Positions 1-9,418 of a DNA stretch of 64,000 nucleotides are shown piece after piece. Location of the stretch: contig NZ_QFHO01000006.1 in the NCBI RefSeq assembly GCF_004920835.1, positions 1-64,000 on the forward strand. The letters run 5' to 3'. The DNA is from Stenotrophomonas maltophilia (GTDB taxonomy: Bacteria > Pseudomonadota > Gammaproteobacteria > Xanthomonadales > Xanthomonadaceae). Under the pieces are notes generated by a model, which did no database searches, was not told the DNA's origin, and saw nothing but the letters and a program-made list of their open reading frames with translations. The translations under genes and the position numbers were made by a program. The stretch's first letter is position 1. Each line of letters starts with the position of its first letter.

Positions 1-21
1 CCCCTGCCCTGTGCCCGCCCC

Positions 22-879
22 ATGCTCTACCTGTCCTTGGCCGTGATCTGCAGTGTGCTGGTTTCGGTGTTGTTGAAGCTGGCCAGCCGCCGCCAGCTGG
101 ATGTTGCGCAGATGGTCACCTGGAACTATCTGGTGGCGGCGACGATGACGGCGGTGGTGCTGCAGCCGCCACTGGACGCACTGCGCGGACCGCATGCGCC
201 GTGGCTGTCATTGCTGGCGCTGGCGGTGGTGCTGCCCTCGATCTTCCTGGTGCTGGGCCGCGCGGTGGCGGTGGCCGGCATCGTCCGCAGTGATGTGGCG
301 CAGCGGTTGTCGCTGCTGCTGTCGCTGGCGGCGGCGTTCCTGTTCTTCGGCCAGAGCGCCAGTACGTGGAAGCTGGTGGGGCTGGGCCTGGGCCTGCTGG
401 CGATGGTGGCCATCAGCCTGCGTCCGCGCGGCCCGGCAGTGGCGGCCTCGCCCGGTGGCTGGGGCTGGCTGCTGGGCGTATGGGCCGGCTTCGCGGTGGT
501 GGATGTGCTGCTCAAGCAGGTGGCGCTGTCGGGCACGCCGTCGATGGCGGCGGTGCTGGCCAGTTTCAGCGTGGCCTTCGTGCTGATGCTGGCGCTGCAG
601 TTATGGCGGCATTTCAGTGGGCGCAGCCGCCTGGCCTGGCGCAACCTGGGTGCGGGTGCACTGCTGGGCCTGCTCAACGGCGGCAACATCCTTTTCTATG
701 TGCATGCGCACCAGTCGATGCCGGACAGCCCGGCCACCGTGTTCGCCGGCATGAACATCGGCGTGGTGGTGCTGGGTGCGCTGGTTGGCGTATTCGCCTT
801 CGGCGAGCCTATGAGCCGGTGGAACCGCCTCGGACTGGCGCTGGCGGTAGTCGCGATCACCCTGATCGCACTGGGGTGA
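22..879 (+). CDS. EamA/DMT-family inner-membrane transporter
   Basis: This 285-aa protein is hydrophobic nearly throughout, with about ten predicted membrane segments in two halves, as in the EamA (drug/metabolite transporter) superfamily. Typical features are the N-terminal signal-anchor-like helix, the repeated Gly/Ala-rich helices and a last helix ending a few residues before the stop. The substrate cannot be read from the sequence; relatives export amino acids, sugars or metabolites. It stands alone, with a 153-base gap before the next gene. The family call is solid and the substrate is unknown. Confidence 0.8.
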   Translation: MLYLSLAVICSVLVSVLLKLASRRQLDVAQMVTWNYLVAATMTAVVLQPPLDALRGPHAPWLSLLALAVVLPSIFLVLGRAVAVAGIVRSDVAQRLSLLLSLAAAFLFFGQSASTWKLVGLGLGLLAMVAISLRPRGPAVAASPGGWGWLLGVWAGFAVVDVLLKQVALSGTPSMAAVLASFSVAFVLMLALQLWRHFSGRSRLAWRNLGAGALLGLLNGGNILFYVHAHQSMPDSPATVFAGMNIGVVVLGALVGVFAFGEPMSRWNRLGLALAVVAITLIALG

Positions 880-1032
880 TGCGCACAGTTCGCGCCGTTG
901 CCGATAGCCGGTGCAGAAGATTCCGATCCTGCTGCGCATTTCGATTGATACGTTGACGCCGCTCACAGTGCAGTTCCGTCGTGATGGGCATCCCGCTGCC
1001 TAGACTCGAACGGACCTGCATCTGGAGAGAAT

Positions 1033-1413
1033 GTGATGAAACACGTGTGCGCTCTCATGCTGCTGGCCGCAACCCTGACCGGTTGCAGCAGCATCGGAGG
1101 TTATCCCGATTTCAGCGGCGGGATCAGCTATCCATCACATGAACCGGCCTATCCGCGCTATCCCGCCTATCCGCCCCCCATGCAAACCCATCGCGGCGAT
1201 TCAAGCTCGGAAGTGGTGAGCTGCAGCAGCCGCGACCAGCGTCGCGCGCATTGCCAGGTACAGGTCTCACAGAAGGACAGCGTGCACCTGATCAACCGCG
1301 AGTCACGTGCCTCCTGCCTGCAGGGACGCGACTGGGGCGTGGACCGCGGCACGATCTGGGTCGACAACGGCTGCCGTGCAACCTTCCGCATCGAGCGCTA
1401 CTACTGGCGATGA
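1033..1413 (+). CDS. DUF3011 domain lipoprotein
   Basis: This 126-aa protein begins with a lipoprotein signal (hydrophobic stretch ending L-T-G-C, lipid-modified Cys at residue 18). A Pro/Tyr-rich linker follows (about residues 24-55), then a compact C-terminal domain with the DUF3011 pattern: V-V-S-C-S-S, a central C-L-Q-G-R-D-W-G, and a Trp-rich end. Several cysteines in the domain probably form disulfides in the periplasm. The start has a good upstream GGAGAGA. Function is unknown; the family is common in Xanthomonadaceae. Confidence 0.78.
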   Translation: MMKHVCALMLLAATLTGCSSIGGYPDFSGGISYPSHEPAYPRYPAYPPPMQTHRGDSSSEVVSCSSRDQRRAHCQVQVSQKDSVHLINRESRASCLQGRDWGVDRGTIWVDNGCRATFRIERYYWR

Positions 1414-1461
1414 GCAGCGGGCCGTCCGGCCGGCCCCCACAGGGACCGGCCGGGCACCCAC

Positions 1462-2901
1462 TCAGCGATCGAAGCCCAGCAGCAGCGGGTCGTGATCGGA
1501 GCTGCGCCACGGGCCCTGCACGTTGCGGCCCTGGTAACCGCTGGCGTCCTGCTCGTCGGCATTGCTGTGCCACTCAGCGGCGCCGGCGAGGCGCTTGGCC
1601 ATGGTCGGGCTGAGCAGCGCATGATCGAGGCGGCCGGTGTAGCCGTTGTAGACGTAGCTGTAAGGCTGTTCGACCTTGGCCACCTTGAAGGCATCCTGCC
1701 AGCCGAGGTCGTGCAGGGTGCGGATCGGATCTTCCATGGCGTAGGCGTTGAAATCGCCCATCAGCACCACGTCCTTCACCTTCAGGCGCGCGGCTTCGGC
1801 CCGCACCCAGGAGTTGAGCTGCCTGGCCGATTCCACGCGGGTGGCGTTCCAGCAGCCCTGCCCGTCATTGCGGTCGGCGTCGGCGCCGCTGGCATCGCGG
1901 CAGCCCTTGGACTTGAAGTGGTTGGCAACCACCATGAACGGCGCACCCTTGCCCTGGAAGGCCTGTGCCAGCGGCGCACGGCTGTGTTCGACGAAGGGGC
2001 CGTCGAGCTTGGTCAGCGGCGTGCCGAGCGGCTTGAATTCGCTCTTGCGGTAGATGATGCCGACGCGGATCGGATTGCTGCCGGGGCCTTGGCCGGCATC
2101 GACGAACGCCCACTGTTTGTCTGCGGCGAGGCCGGCATTGAGCGCATCCACCAGCTCGGCGATGGCCGACTGCGGGCCGTAGCCGTCGTTCTCCAGTTCC
2201 ATCAGCGCGGCGATGTCGGCGCCCAGCGCGTTGACGGTGGCCACCAGCTTGCCGACCTGCGCCTTGTGCTCGTCCAGCGTGCGCGCGCCGCGCAGGGTCG
2301 GGAACCCACCGCCCTTGCCGTCACCATTGAAGAAATTCTCCAGGTTGAACGCAGCGATGTGCAGGCGGCCGGGCACGCTGGGCACGGCCGGGCGCTGCAG
2401 GTCCGGCAGCTTCAGTACACCATCCACCTGCAGGCTGGGCCGGCCCTGCGCGTCCACGCGCACGGTGCCTTCCACGTTGCGCAGCTGCATGCCGGTACGC
2501 AGCACCGGGTTGCCCGGCAGGTAGGCGACGCTGGCCGGATCACGCACATCGCTGCCATCGTCCAGCAGCAGGCGGCGGCGCTGGTTGTCGGCCATCACCT
2601 GTTCGATCCCGGCACTGCCGGGCGCGGCCACTTCGGTCGGCTGCCACAGGCGGCCATCGAAGGCGACGGTGAGCTGGCCGAAGCGTTCCAGGCCATCGGT
2701 TCCGGCCAGGGTGAGCGGCGCGGCGATGCGCACGTGCTGCCCATCCAGTGCACGCCAGTCGGCCGGCGCGGCGGCCAGGGTGACAGTGGCTGCGCTGCGT
2801 GGCGCAGGCGCCGAGGTCGGCGCAACCTGTGGCTGGGCCTGGGCGAAAGCGGATGCCGGCATCAGCAGGGACAGTGCAAGGGCGAGGGAACGGCGACGCA
2901 T
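1462..2901 (-). CDS. Secreted endonuclease/exonuclease/phosphatase-family nuclease (ExeM-like)
   Basis: This 479-aa protein has a clear signal peptide (cleavage near A-F-A-Q). Its N-terminal half resembles the OB-fold region of extracellular nucleases. The C-terminal half is an EEP phosphodiesterase domain with the expected motif series: A-F-N-L-E-N-F, L-M-E-L-E-N-D, V-A-N-H-F-K-S-K, M-G-D-F-N-A and a final S-S-D-H-D-P, which supply the metal-binding Asn/Glu and the catalytic His/Asp. It is probably an exported DNase/RNase for nutrient use or extracellular DNA turnover. A REP pair and a hairpin separate it from the cytochrome gene upstream. Confidence 0.85.
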   Translation of the reverse strand: MRRRSLALALSLLMPASAFAQAQPQVAPTSAPAPRSAATVTLAAAPADWRALDGQHVRIAAPLTLAGTDGLERFGQLTVAFDGRLWQPTEVAAPGSAGIEQVMADNQRRRLLLDDGSDVRDPASVAYLPGNPVLRTGMQLRNVEGTVRVDAQGRPSLQVDGVLKLPDLQRPAVPSVPGRLHIAAFNLENFFNGDGKGGGFPTLRGARTLDEHKAQVGKLVATVNALGADIAALMELENDGYGPQSAIAELVDALNAGLAADKQWAFVDAGQGPGSNPIRVGIIYRKSEFKPLGTPLTKLDGPFVEHSRAPLAQAFQGKGAPFMVVANHFKSKGCRDASGADADRNDGQGCWNATRVESARQLNSWVRAEAARLKVKDVVLMGDFNAYAMEDPIRTLHDLGWQDAFKVAKVEQPYSYVYNGYTGRLDHALLSPTMAKRLAGAAEWHSNADEQDASGYQGRNVQGPWRSSDHDPLLLGFDR

Positions 2902-2952
2902 CGACAGACGACTCCACGGAAGAGGCGCACAGACTAACCCTGAAATGCGAAA

Positions 2953-2971
2953 CCCCGCCTGCGCAGCGGGG
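2953..2971 (-). terminator. Hairpin, probable end of the cytochrome c5 transcript
   Basis: CCCCGC and GCGGGG arms with a 7-base loop sit just upstream of the nuclease gene, on the 3' side of the minus-strand cytochrome gene. No long T-run follows, so termination efficiency is uncertain. Confidence 0.4.
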
Positions 2972-3007
2972 GCATAGGGGCGATCAGGCCTTGGTGGGCA
3001 AAGCCGG

Positions 3008-3081
3008 GTAGTGCCGGCCGCTGGCCGGCAACCTCATGACCTTCATGCGATGCGTGGCTGCCGGCCAGCGGCTGGCACTAC
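3008..3081. repeat. SMAG-type REP pair (GTAG-headed inverted repeat)
   Basis: Two GTAG-headed stem-loops with GCCGGCCGCTGGCCGGC-type cores face each other with a short spacer. This matches the S. maltophilia GTAG (SMAG) REP elements known from that species. It lies 3' of the cytochrome c5 gene and may act in mRNA 3'-end stability. Confidence 0.85.
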
Positions 3082-3102
3082 CAGTGGACGCGGCGGCGTC
3101 CG

Positions 3103-3621
3103 CTATTTCAGATTGCCCAGCATCCAGTCCACGGTGGCGTGGATCTGCTCCTCGGTGAGCGCCGGGTTGCCGCCCTTGGGCGGCATGATGCCGCCGTCGG
3201 GGCCGGTGTAGCCCTCGATGGCGTGCTTGTAGAGGGTGTCCTTGCCCTGCGCCAGGCGCTTGTCCCAGTGCGAGTGGTCCAGCGTCGGCGCCATGCCCAC
3301 GCCAGTGGTATGGCAGGCGGTGCACAGGTTGTCGAAGATCACCTTGCCATCCTTGGTACCGCCGTAGGCCACCTGCGAGGCGGCCTTGGCCAGCGCTGCG
3401 GCCTTGGCCGCGGCCTGCGCGGCGGCGCCGGTGCTGCCGGCGTATACCGCGCCAGTGGGCGAGATGCGCTGTTCAGTGCGTTTGGCGGCGGTGGGCGACA
3501 CCTCGGGCGGAATCCGGGTGTGGATGAACGCGGCCAGCAGGATCAGACCGAGGGTGATGGCCATCAACAGCGCGATCACCATGGAGAAGCGTTTCAGGAA
3601 CTCCAGATCGTAATTCCGCAC
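3103..3621 (-). CDS. Membrane-anchored cytochrome c5-family protein
   Basis: This 172-aa protein has one N-terminal membrane helix (about residues 14-34), an Ala/Lys-rich linker and a C-terminal class I cytochrome c domain. The heme site is C-T-A-C-H, followed by a Met ligand region (G-G-I-M-P-P-K-G-G), the usual cytochrome c5 pattern. It should be a periplasmic electron carrier tethered to the inner membrane. The gene lies downstream of a TetR gene on the same strand but has its own candidate promoter. Confidence 0.85.
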   Translation of the reverse strand: MRNYDLEFLKRFSMVIALLMAITLGLILLAAFIHTRIPPEVSPTAAKRTEQRISPTGAVYAGSTGAAAQAAAKAAALAKAASQVAYGGTKDGKVIFDNLCTACHTTGVGMAPTLDHSHWDKRLAQGKDTLYKHAIEGYTGPDGGIMPPKGGNPALTEEQIHATVDWMLGNLK

Positions 3622-3681
3622 TCTTCGTTACCCCTGGCTGATAGTCGTTGGACCACGGCTGAGCGACTGCGTGATGGGCCG

Positions 3682-3709
3682 AGTATAGAACGCACGCCGC
3701 GCACGACAA
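3682..3709 (-). promoter_or_regulatory. Candidate sigma-70 promoter of the cytochrome c5 gene
   Basis: Read on the minus strand, TTGTCG (-35) and TATACT (-10) are separated by 16 bases and lie about 60 bases upstream of the cytochrome start codon. The -10 hexamer matches consensus at five of six positions. Confidence 0.45.
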
Positions 3710-3826
3710 CAGGCATCACAGCTGGTGCGGCGCAGCATGCGGCCGTGGCCGCGTGCGGGTGGCGCCGGACCGCGCCCGGCGAGCGCGAAGCGCGGTAGAA
3801 GCCGCCCGGCACCCGCAACGGCGGCA

Positions 3827-4435
3827 TCACCCTGCGCCAACAGCCCGCAGGCAGAAACTGCAGATGGCCTCGACCAGAGCGTCCTCGTCGCGGTGCGCTT
3901 CGCGGCTGGGTGCGGTCGGGCCCACCATCGCTTCGGTGAAGGCACCCACCAGGCAGGCAGCGGCAGCGTGCGCGTCCTGTGCCGGCAGTTCACCGGCCGC
4001 CACGCCCTCTTCCACCAGGCGCAGGAACACGTCACCGAAGGCACGGCGGCCGCGCATGCGCTCGGCTTCCACGTCCGGGTCCACCGGTTCGACGATGAAG
4101 GCATGGGCCAGGCCCGGGCCGGCCAGGGCGCGGCGGACGAAGGCGGTGATGGCCTGGCGCAGGCGCACGCTGGCCGGCTGCGGCGCACTGGCGATGCGTT
4201 CCATGATCGCCACCTCATGGGCCACGGCAGCGTTGAGCACTTCCACGAACAGCTCGGCCTTGGACGGGAAGTGGCGGTAGATCAGGCCGGTGGAGACCCC
4301 GGCCTGGGTGGCCACGGCGGTTACCGGCGCGTTGCGCCAGCCGCCGGTGGCGACCAGTTCGCGGGTGGCCAGCAGGATCCGTTCACGGGCCCCGGCCAGG
4401 CGTTCTTCCATCAATGCTGAGCGTTTGTAGGCCAT
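3827..4435 (-). CDS. TetR-family regulator facing the liu genes
   Basis: This 202-aa protein has an N-terminal TetR helix-turn-helix (A-V-A-T-Q-A-G-V-S-T-G-L-I-Y-R-H-F-P-S-K at about residues 41-60) and a divergent ligand-binding half. It is transcribed away from liuA across a 159-base AT-rich gap holding two overlapping palindromes. By position it probably controls the isovaleryl-CoA degradation genes. TetR-type LiuQ regulators of liu genes are known in other proteobacteria, but orthology is not shown here. Confidence 0.8.
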   Translation of the reverse strand: MAYKRSALMEERLAGARERILLATRELVATGGWRNAPVTAVATQAGVSTGLIYRHFPSKAELFVEVLNAAVAHEVAIMERIASAPQPASVRLRQAITAFVRRALAGPGLAHAFIVEPVDPDVEAERMRGRRAFGDVFLRLVEEGVAAGELPAQDAHAAAACLVGAFTEAMVGPTAPSREAHRDEDALVEAICSFCLRAVGAG

Positions 4436-4449
4436 GTTCTGAGTCTGGT

Positions 4450-4472
4450 TTCAATTTTTGAATTTGTATTCA
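4450..4472. promoter_or_regulatory. Candidate TetR operator between regulator and liuA
   Basis: Two overlapping inverted repeats lie in an AT-rich patch: TTCAA-N3-TTGAA (4450-4462) and TGAAT-N4-ATTCA (4459-4472). They are close to the regulator start codon and in the shared divergent promoter region, where a TetR protein could repress both directions. Confidence 0.45.
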
Positions 4473-4594
4473 CTTCTTACCCGAACCCCGCTACGCTGGG
4501 CTCCAATCGCCCGCGCGGGCCGCTGCTGTGAACGGCCGCCCGCTTCCCCTTCCGGGTGCGTCCATTCCCCACCTTCCCTCGTGGAGCCATCGCA

Positions 4595-5758
4595 ATGCAC
4601 GTGCCATCCCTGAACTTCGACCTCGGCGAAGATATCGACCTGCTGCGCCAGAGCGTGGCCCATTTTGCCGCTGCCGAGATCGCGCCGCTCGCGGCCGAGG
4701 CCGATGCAACCAACCAGTTCCCGTTGGCACTATGGCCCAAGTTGGGCGAACAGGGCCTGCTGGGCCTGACCGTGGAAGAAGAATACGGCGGCACTGGCAT
4801 GGGTTACCTGGCCCACGTGGTGGCGATGGAAGAGATCTCACGCGCCTCCGGCGGCATCGCCCTGTCCTACGGCGCGCACTCGAACCTGTGCGTGAACCAG
4901 CTGCGCAAGAACGGCACCGAAGCGCAGAAGCAGCGCTTCCTGCCAGACCTGTGCAGCGGCGCCAAGGTCGGCGCGCTGGCGATGAGCGAACCGGGTGCGG
5001 GTTCGGACGTGGTGTCGATGAAGCTGCGCGCGGACAAGCGCGGCGACCGCTACGTGCTCAACGGCAACAAGATGTGGATCACCAACGGCCCGGACGCCGA
5101 CGTGCTGGTGGTCTACGCCAAGACCGACATGGACGCAGGCGCCAAGGGCATCACCGCGTTCCTGGTCGAGAAGGGCATGAAGGGTTTCTCCACCGCGCAG
5201 AAGCTGGACAAGCTGGGCATGCGTTCCTCGCCCACCTGCGAGCTGGTGTTCCAGGATTGCGAAGTACCGGAAGAGAATGTGCTGGGTCAGGTTGGCGGCG
5301 GCGTGCGTGTGCTGATGTCCGGCCTGGACTACGAGCGCGTGGTGCTGTCCGGTGGCCCGCTGGGCCTGATGGCCGCCGCCATGGACGTGGTGATGCCGTA
5401 CGTGCATGAGCGCCACCAGTTCGGTGAAGCGATCGGCAGCTTCCAGCTGATCCAGGCCAAGATCGCCGACATGTACGTGGGCCTGGGCGCCTGTCGCGCC
5501 TATGTGTACGCCGTCGCGCGCGCCTGCGACCAGGGCCGCACCACCCGCCAGGATGCCGCCGGTGCCATTCTGTACGCCGCTGAAAAGGCCACCTGGCTGA
5601 CCGGCCAGGCGATCCAGATCCTGGGCGGCAACGGCTACATCAACGAGTACCCGACCGGCCGTCTGTGGCGCGACGCCAAGCTGTATGAAATCGGCGCCGG
5701 CACCTCTGAGATCCGCCGCATGCTGATCGGCCGCGAACTGTTCCAGCGCACTCTGTAA
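4595..5758 (+). CDS. liuA: Isovaleryl-CoA dehydrogenase
   Basis: This 387-aa acyl-CoA dehydrogenase oxidises isovaleryl-CoA to 3-methylcrotonyl-CoA in leucine breakdown and passes electrons to ETF. The start at M-H-V-P-S-L gives the family length. The FAD/substrate region has Y-G-A-H-S-N-L and M-S-E-P-G-A-G-S-D. The motif [15 protein letters not shown] carries the Glu at the position used specifically by isovaleryl-CoA dehydrogenases rather than the C-terminal Glu of other family members. It is followed 10 bases later by liuB. Confidence 0.93.
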   Translation: MHVPSLNFDLGEDIDLLRQSVAHFAAAEIAPLAAEADATNQFPLALWPKLGEQGLLGLTVEEEYGGTGMGYLAHVVAMEEISRASGGIALSYGAHSNLCVNQLRKNGTEAQKQRFLPDLCSGAKVGALAMSEPGAGSDVVSMKLRADKRGDRYVLNGNKMWITNGPDADVLVVYAKTDMDAGAKGITAFLVEKGMKGFSTAQKLDKLGMRSSPTCELVFQDCEVPEENVLGQVGGGVRVLMSGLDYERVVLSGGPLGLMAAAMDVVMPYVHERHQFGEAIGSFQLIQAKIADMYVGLGACRAYVYAVARACDQGRTTRQDAAGAILYAAEKATWLTGQAIQILGGNGYINEYPTGRLWRDAKLYEIGAGTSEIRRMLIGRELFQRTL

Positions 5759-5768
5759 GGCTATCGCG

Positions 5769-7379
5769 ATGACCGTCCTGAACAGCCAGCTGCAACCGGG
5801 CAGCGAAACGTTTGAAAGCAACCGCGCGGCGATGCAGGTCGTGGTTGACGACCTGCATGCCACCCTCGCCCGCGCCGCGCTGGGTGGCAGCGAAGCAGCG
5901 CGTGCCAAGCACACCGCACGCGGCAAGCTGCTGGTGCGCGACCGCATCGACGCCCTGCTCGACCCTGGCAGCGCCTTCCTTGAGATCGCGCCGCTGGCCG
6001 CGCATGGCATGTACGACGATGCCGTGCCTGCTGCGGGCGTGGTCGCCGGCATCGGCCGCGTGAGCGGCGTGGAATGCGTGATCGTGGCCAACGACGCCAC
6101 GGTCAAGGGCGGCACCTACTACCCGATGACGGTGAAGAAGCACCTGCGCGCGCAGGAGATTGCCGAGCAGAACCACCTGCCGTGCATCTACCTGGTCGAT
6201 TCCGGTGGTGCCTTCCTGCCGCTGCAGGATGAGGTGTTCCCGGACCGCGATCATTTCGGCCGCATCTTCTACAACCAGGCCAACCTGTCCGCGCAGGGCA
6301 TCCCGCAGATCGCCTGCGTGATGGGCAGCTGCACCGCCGGCGGTGCCTACGTACCGGCAATGAGCGACGAGACCGTGATCGTGCGCGAACAGGGCACGAT
6401 CTTCCTCGGCGGCCCGCCGCTGGTGAAGGCCGCCACCGGTGAAGTGGTGACGGCCGAGGAACTGGGCGGTGCCGACGTGCACACGCGCATTTCCGGCGTG
6501 GCCGACCACATGGCCGACAACGATCTGCAGGCGCTGGCACGGGTGCGCGCGATCATCGCCCAGCTCAACTGGCGCAAGCCGGAACCGGCGATGGCGGTGC
6601 AGGCAACGGAAGAGCCGCTGCTGCCGGCACACGAGCTGTACGGGGTGATTCCGGCCGACACGCGCAAGCCCTACGACGTGCGCGAAGTGATCGCACGGCT
6701 GGTCGATGGCTCGCGCTTCGATGAGTTCAAGCCACGCTACGGCGCCACGCTGGTCACCGGCTTTGCGCATCTGAACGGTTACCCGATCGGCATCATCGCC
6801 AACAACGGCATCCTGTTCTCCGAATCCGCACTGAAGGGCGCGCACTTCATCGAGCTGTGCACCCAGCGCAACATTCCGCTGGTGTTCCTGCAGAACATCA
6901 CCGGCTTCATGGTTGGCCGCAAGTACGAACAGGGCGGCATCGCCAAGGACGGGGCCAAGCTGGTGATGGCGGTGGCCTGCGCCAAGGTGCCCAAGTTCAC
7001 CGTGGTGATCGGTGGTTCGTTCGGCGCCGGCAACTACGGCATGTGCGGCCGCGCGTACTCGCCCAACTTCCTGTGGATGTGGCCGAACGCGCGTATCGGC
7101 GTGATGGGCGGCGAGCAGGCCGCCAGCGTGCTGGCCACGGTCAAGCGCGATGGCATCGAAGCCAAGGGCGGCCAGTGGCCGGCAGCGGAGGAAGACGCCT
7201 TCAAGGCACCGATCCGCGACCAGTTCGAGCAGCAGGGACACCCGTACTACGCCAGCGCGCGCCTGTGGGACGACGGTGTGATCGATCCGGTCGATACCCG
7301 CCGCGTGCTCGCCCTGGCGCTGTCGGCCAGCCTCAACGCCGCCCCGCAGCAGACGCGCTTCGGCGTGTTCCGCATGTAA
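5769..7379 (+). CDS. liuB: Methylcrotonyl-CoA carboxylase, carboxyltransferase (beta) subunit
   Basis: This 536-aa biotin-dependent carboxyltransferase transfers CO2 from carboxybiotin to 3-methylcrotonyl-CoA. The two crotonase-like halves are present, with oxyanion-hole glycines in [10 protein letters not shown] and [13 protein letters not shown]. The MCC-type signature [10 protein letters not shown] is also present. It sits between liuA and liuD with gaps of about 10 bases, so the three genes form one operon. Confidence 0.95.
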   Translation: MTVLNSQLQPGSETFESNRAAMQVVVDDLHATLARAALGGSEAARAKHTARGKLLVRDRIDALLDPGSAFLEIAPLAAHGMYDDAVPAAGVVAGIGRVSGVECVIVANDATVKGGTYYPMTVKKHLRAQEIAEQNHLPCIYLVDSGGAFLPLQDEVFPDRDHFGRIFYNQANLSAQGIPQIACVMGSCTAGGAYVPAMSDETVIVREQGTIFLGGPPLVKAATGEVVTAEELGGADVHTRISGVADHMADNDLQALARVRAIIAQLNWRKPEPAMAVQATEEPLLPAHELYGVIPADTRKPYDVREVIARLVDGSRFDEFKPRYGATLVTGFAHLNGYPIGIIANNGILFSESALKGAHFIELCTQRNIPLVFLQNITGFMVGRKYEQGGIAKDGAKLVMAVACAKVPKFTVVIGGSFGAGNYGMCGRAYSPNFLWMWPNARIGVMGGEQAASVLATVKRDGIEAKGGQWPAAEEDAFKAPIRDQFEQQGHPYYASARLWDDGVIDPVDTRRVLALALSASLNAAPQQTRFGVFRM

Positions 7380-7387
7380 CCCGTGCC

Positions 7388-9388
7388 ATGACCGAGTCTG
7401 TTGCCATGTTCAGCAAAGTCCTGATCGCCAACCGCGGCGAGATCGCCTGCCGCGTCATCGCCACCTGCCGCCGCCTGGGCATCGCCACGGTGGCGGTGTA
7501 TTCCGATGCCGACCGCAATGCGCGCCACGTGCGGCTGGCCGACGAAGCCATCCACATCGGCCCGGCGGCCGCGCGCGAGAGCTACCTGCGCGGCGACGTG
7601 TTGCTGGACGCCGCACGCCGCAGCGGGGCGCAGGCGATCCATCCCGGCTACGGCTTCCTGTCCGAGAACGCCGATTTCGCAGATGCCTGTGCCGCCGCCG
7701 GCATCACCTTCATCGGCCCGCCGGCCACCGCGATCCGCGCGATGGGCGACAAGAGCGCGGCCAAGGCGCTGATGGCCAAGGCCGGTGTACCGCTGACGCC
7801 GGGCTACCACGGCGACCAGCAGGAACCGGACTTCCTGCGCACGCAGGCCGACGGCATCGGCTACCCGGTGCTGATCAAGGCCAGCGCCGGTGGCGGTGGC
7901 AAGGGCATGCGCAAGGTTGATCGCAGCGAGGACTTCGTCGATGCACTGGCCAGCTGCCAGCGTGAGGCGGCATCGGCGTTCGGTAACGACCACGTACTGG
8001 TCGAGAAGTACGTCGAGCGTCCGCGCCATATCGAGATCCAGGTGTTCGGCGACAGCCACGGCGATGCGGTCTACCTGTTCGAGCGCGACTGCTCGGTGCA
8101 GCGCCGCCACCAGAAGGTGCTGGAAGAAGCGCCCGCACCGGGCATGAGCGCCGAACGCCGCGCCGCGATGGGCAAGGCCGCGGTCGATGCCGCGCGCGCG
8201 GTGGGATACGTGGGCGCGGGCACGGTGGAGTTCATTGCCGGCCCGGACGGCGATTTCTATTTCATGGAAATGAACACCCGCCTGCAGGTCGAGCACCCGG
8301 TAACCGAATACATCACTGGCACCGATCTGGTGGAGTGGCAGCTGCGCGTGGCCTCGGGCCAACCGCTCCCGCTGCGCCAGGAGCAGCTGGCCATCCATGG
8401 CCATGCGATCGAAGCGCGCCTGTACGCCGAGGACGCCGACCGTGGCTTCCTGCCCTCCACCGGCACCCTGCGCCGCCTGCGCCTGCCGATTGCGTCGGCC
8501 CATGTGCGCGTGGATACCGGCGTGGAGGAAGGCGACAGCATCACCCCGTACTACGATCCGATGATCGCCAAGCTGATCGTCTGGGACGTCGATCGCGAGG
8601 CGGCCCTGCGCCGCATGAGCCAGGCCCTGGCCGACTGCCAGGTGGTGGGCGTGACCACCAATGCCGGCTTCCTGCGTCGGCTGGTGAACACCGATTCGTT
8701 CGCGCACGCGAAGCTGGATACCGCGCTGATCGAACGCGAACAGGCGGCATTGAACGCGTTCGGCGACAGCGACGATGCGCTGTGGCAGATGGCAGCGGTT
8801 GCCGCTGTGGCCACTACCGCGCGCGCCGGCAGCGATGCGCGCGACCCGCATTCGCCGTGGCAGGCGCAGGATGGCTGGCGTCTTGGTGCCTCCGCCCCGC
8901 GCGTGCTGCCGCTGCAGCAGGGCGAACGCACGCACACGCTGAAGGTATGGGCGCAGGCCGATGGCTGGCGTGTGCAGAGCGATGACGCAGCACCGGTGCA
9001 GGTGATCGGTGCGGCCGATGCACAGGGCCTGACGGTACAGCTGGGCGAGCGTCGCTGGACGTTGCAGCTGCTGCGCGAGGGCGACCAGCTGTACCTGTTC
9101 GGCGCCGATGGCCAGCACCGCTTCACCCTGCATGATCCGGTGGGCGAATCGGACACTGCCGTAGCCGACGCCGGCAGCCTGCTGGCCCCGATGCCGGGCA
9201 AGATCGTGGCCACGCTGGTCGCGGCCGGTACCGAGGTCAAGCGCGGTACGCCGCTGGTGGTGCTGGAGGCGATGAAGATGGAGCACACCCTGCAGGCACC
9301 GGCCGATGGCACGGTGAAGGGCTACCGCGCCAAGGCCGGCGACCAGGTAGGTGATGGCGCGGTGCTGGTGGACTTCGAGGCGGCGTGA
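7388..9388 (+). CDS. liuD: Methylcrotonyl-CoA carboxylase, biotin carboxylase/biotin carrier (alpha) subunit
   Basis: About 666 aa if translation starts at 7388; an in-frame ATG at 7406 directly before F-S-K-V-L-I-A-N-R-G-E is equally possible. The order is biotin carboxylase N-terminal domain, ATP-grasp domain (G-G-G-G-K-G-M and E-M-N-T-R-L-Q-V-E-H), linker, and a C-terminal biotin carrier domain with E-A-M-K-M-E-H, whose Lys takes biotin. It pairs with LiuB. No liuC (methylglutaconyl-CoA hydratase) or liuE (HMG-CoA lyase) gene follows in this window. Confidence 0.95.
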   Translation: MTESVAMFSKVLIANRGEIACRVIATCRRLGIATVAVYSDADRNARHVRLADEAIHIGPAAARESYLRGDVLLDAARRSGAQAIHPGYGFLSENADFADACAAAGITFIGPPATAIRAMGDKSAAKALMAKAGVPLTPGYHGDQQEPDFLRTQADGIGYPVLIKASAGGGGKGMRKVDRSEDFVDALASCQREAASAFGNDHVLVEKYVERPRHIEIQVFGDSHGDAVYLFERDCSVQRRHQKVLEEAPAPGMSAERRAAMGKAAVDAARAVGYVGAGTVEFIAGPDGDFYFMEMNTRLQVEHPVTEYITGTDLVEWQLRVASGQPLPLRQEQLAIHGHAIEARLYAEDADRGFLPSTGTLRRLRLPIASAHVRVDTGVEEGDSITPYYDPMIAKLIVWDVDREAALRRMSQALADCQVVGVTTNAGFLRRLVNTDSFAHAKLDTALIEREQAALNAFGDSDDALWQMAAVAAVATTARAGSDARDPHSPWQAQDGWRLGASAPRVLPLQQGERTHTLKVWAQADGWRVQSDDAAPVQVIGAADAQGLTVQLGERRWTLQLLREGDQLYLFGADGQHRFTLHDPVGESDTAVADAGSLLAPMPGKIVATLVAAGTEVKRGTPLVVLEAMKMEHTLQAPADGTVKGYRAKAGDQVGDGAVLVDFEAA

Positions 9389-9398
9389 ACGATGACGC

Positions 9399-9418
9399 GC
9401 CGGGCCCTAGGGCCCGGC
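9399..9418. terminator. Perfect 20-base palindrome between convergent genes
   Basis: GCCGGGCCCTAGGGCCCGGC is fully self-complementary and lies 10 bases after the liuD stop. Its central CTA is the complement of the TAG stop of the convergent dehydrogenase gene. It is a likely bidirectional terminator, though without a T-run. Confidence 0.5.

Noticed and set aside
1492..2937. 481-aa open frame on the plus strand
   Set aside because: Mirror of the EEP nuclease, whose signal peptide and motifs are on the minus strand.
6857..7387. N-terminal extension of liuD
   Set aside because: It overlaps liuB out of frame; the conserved biotin carboxylase start follows 7388/7406.
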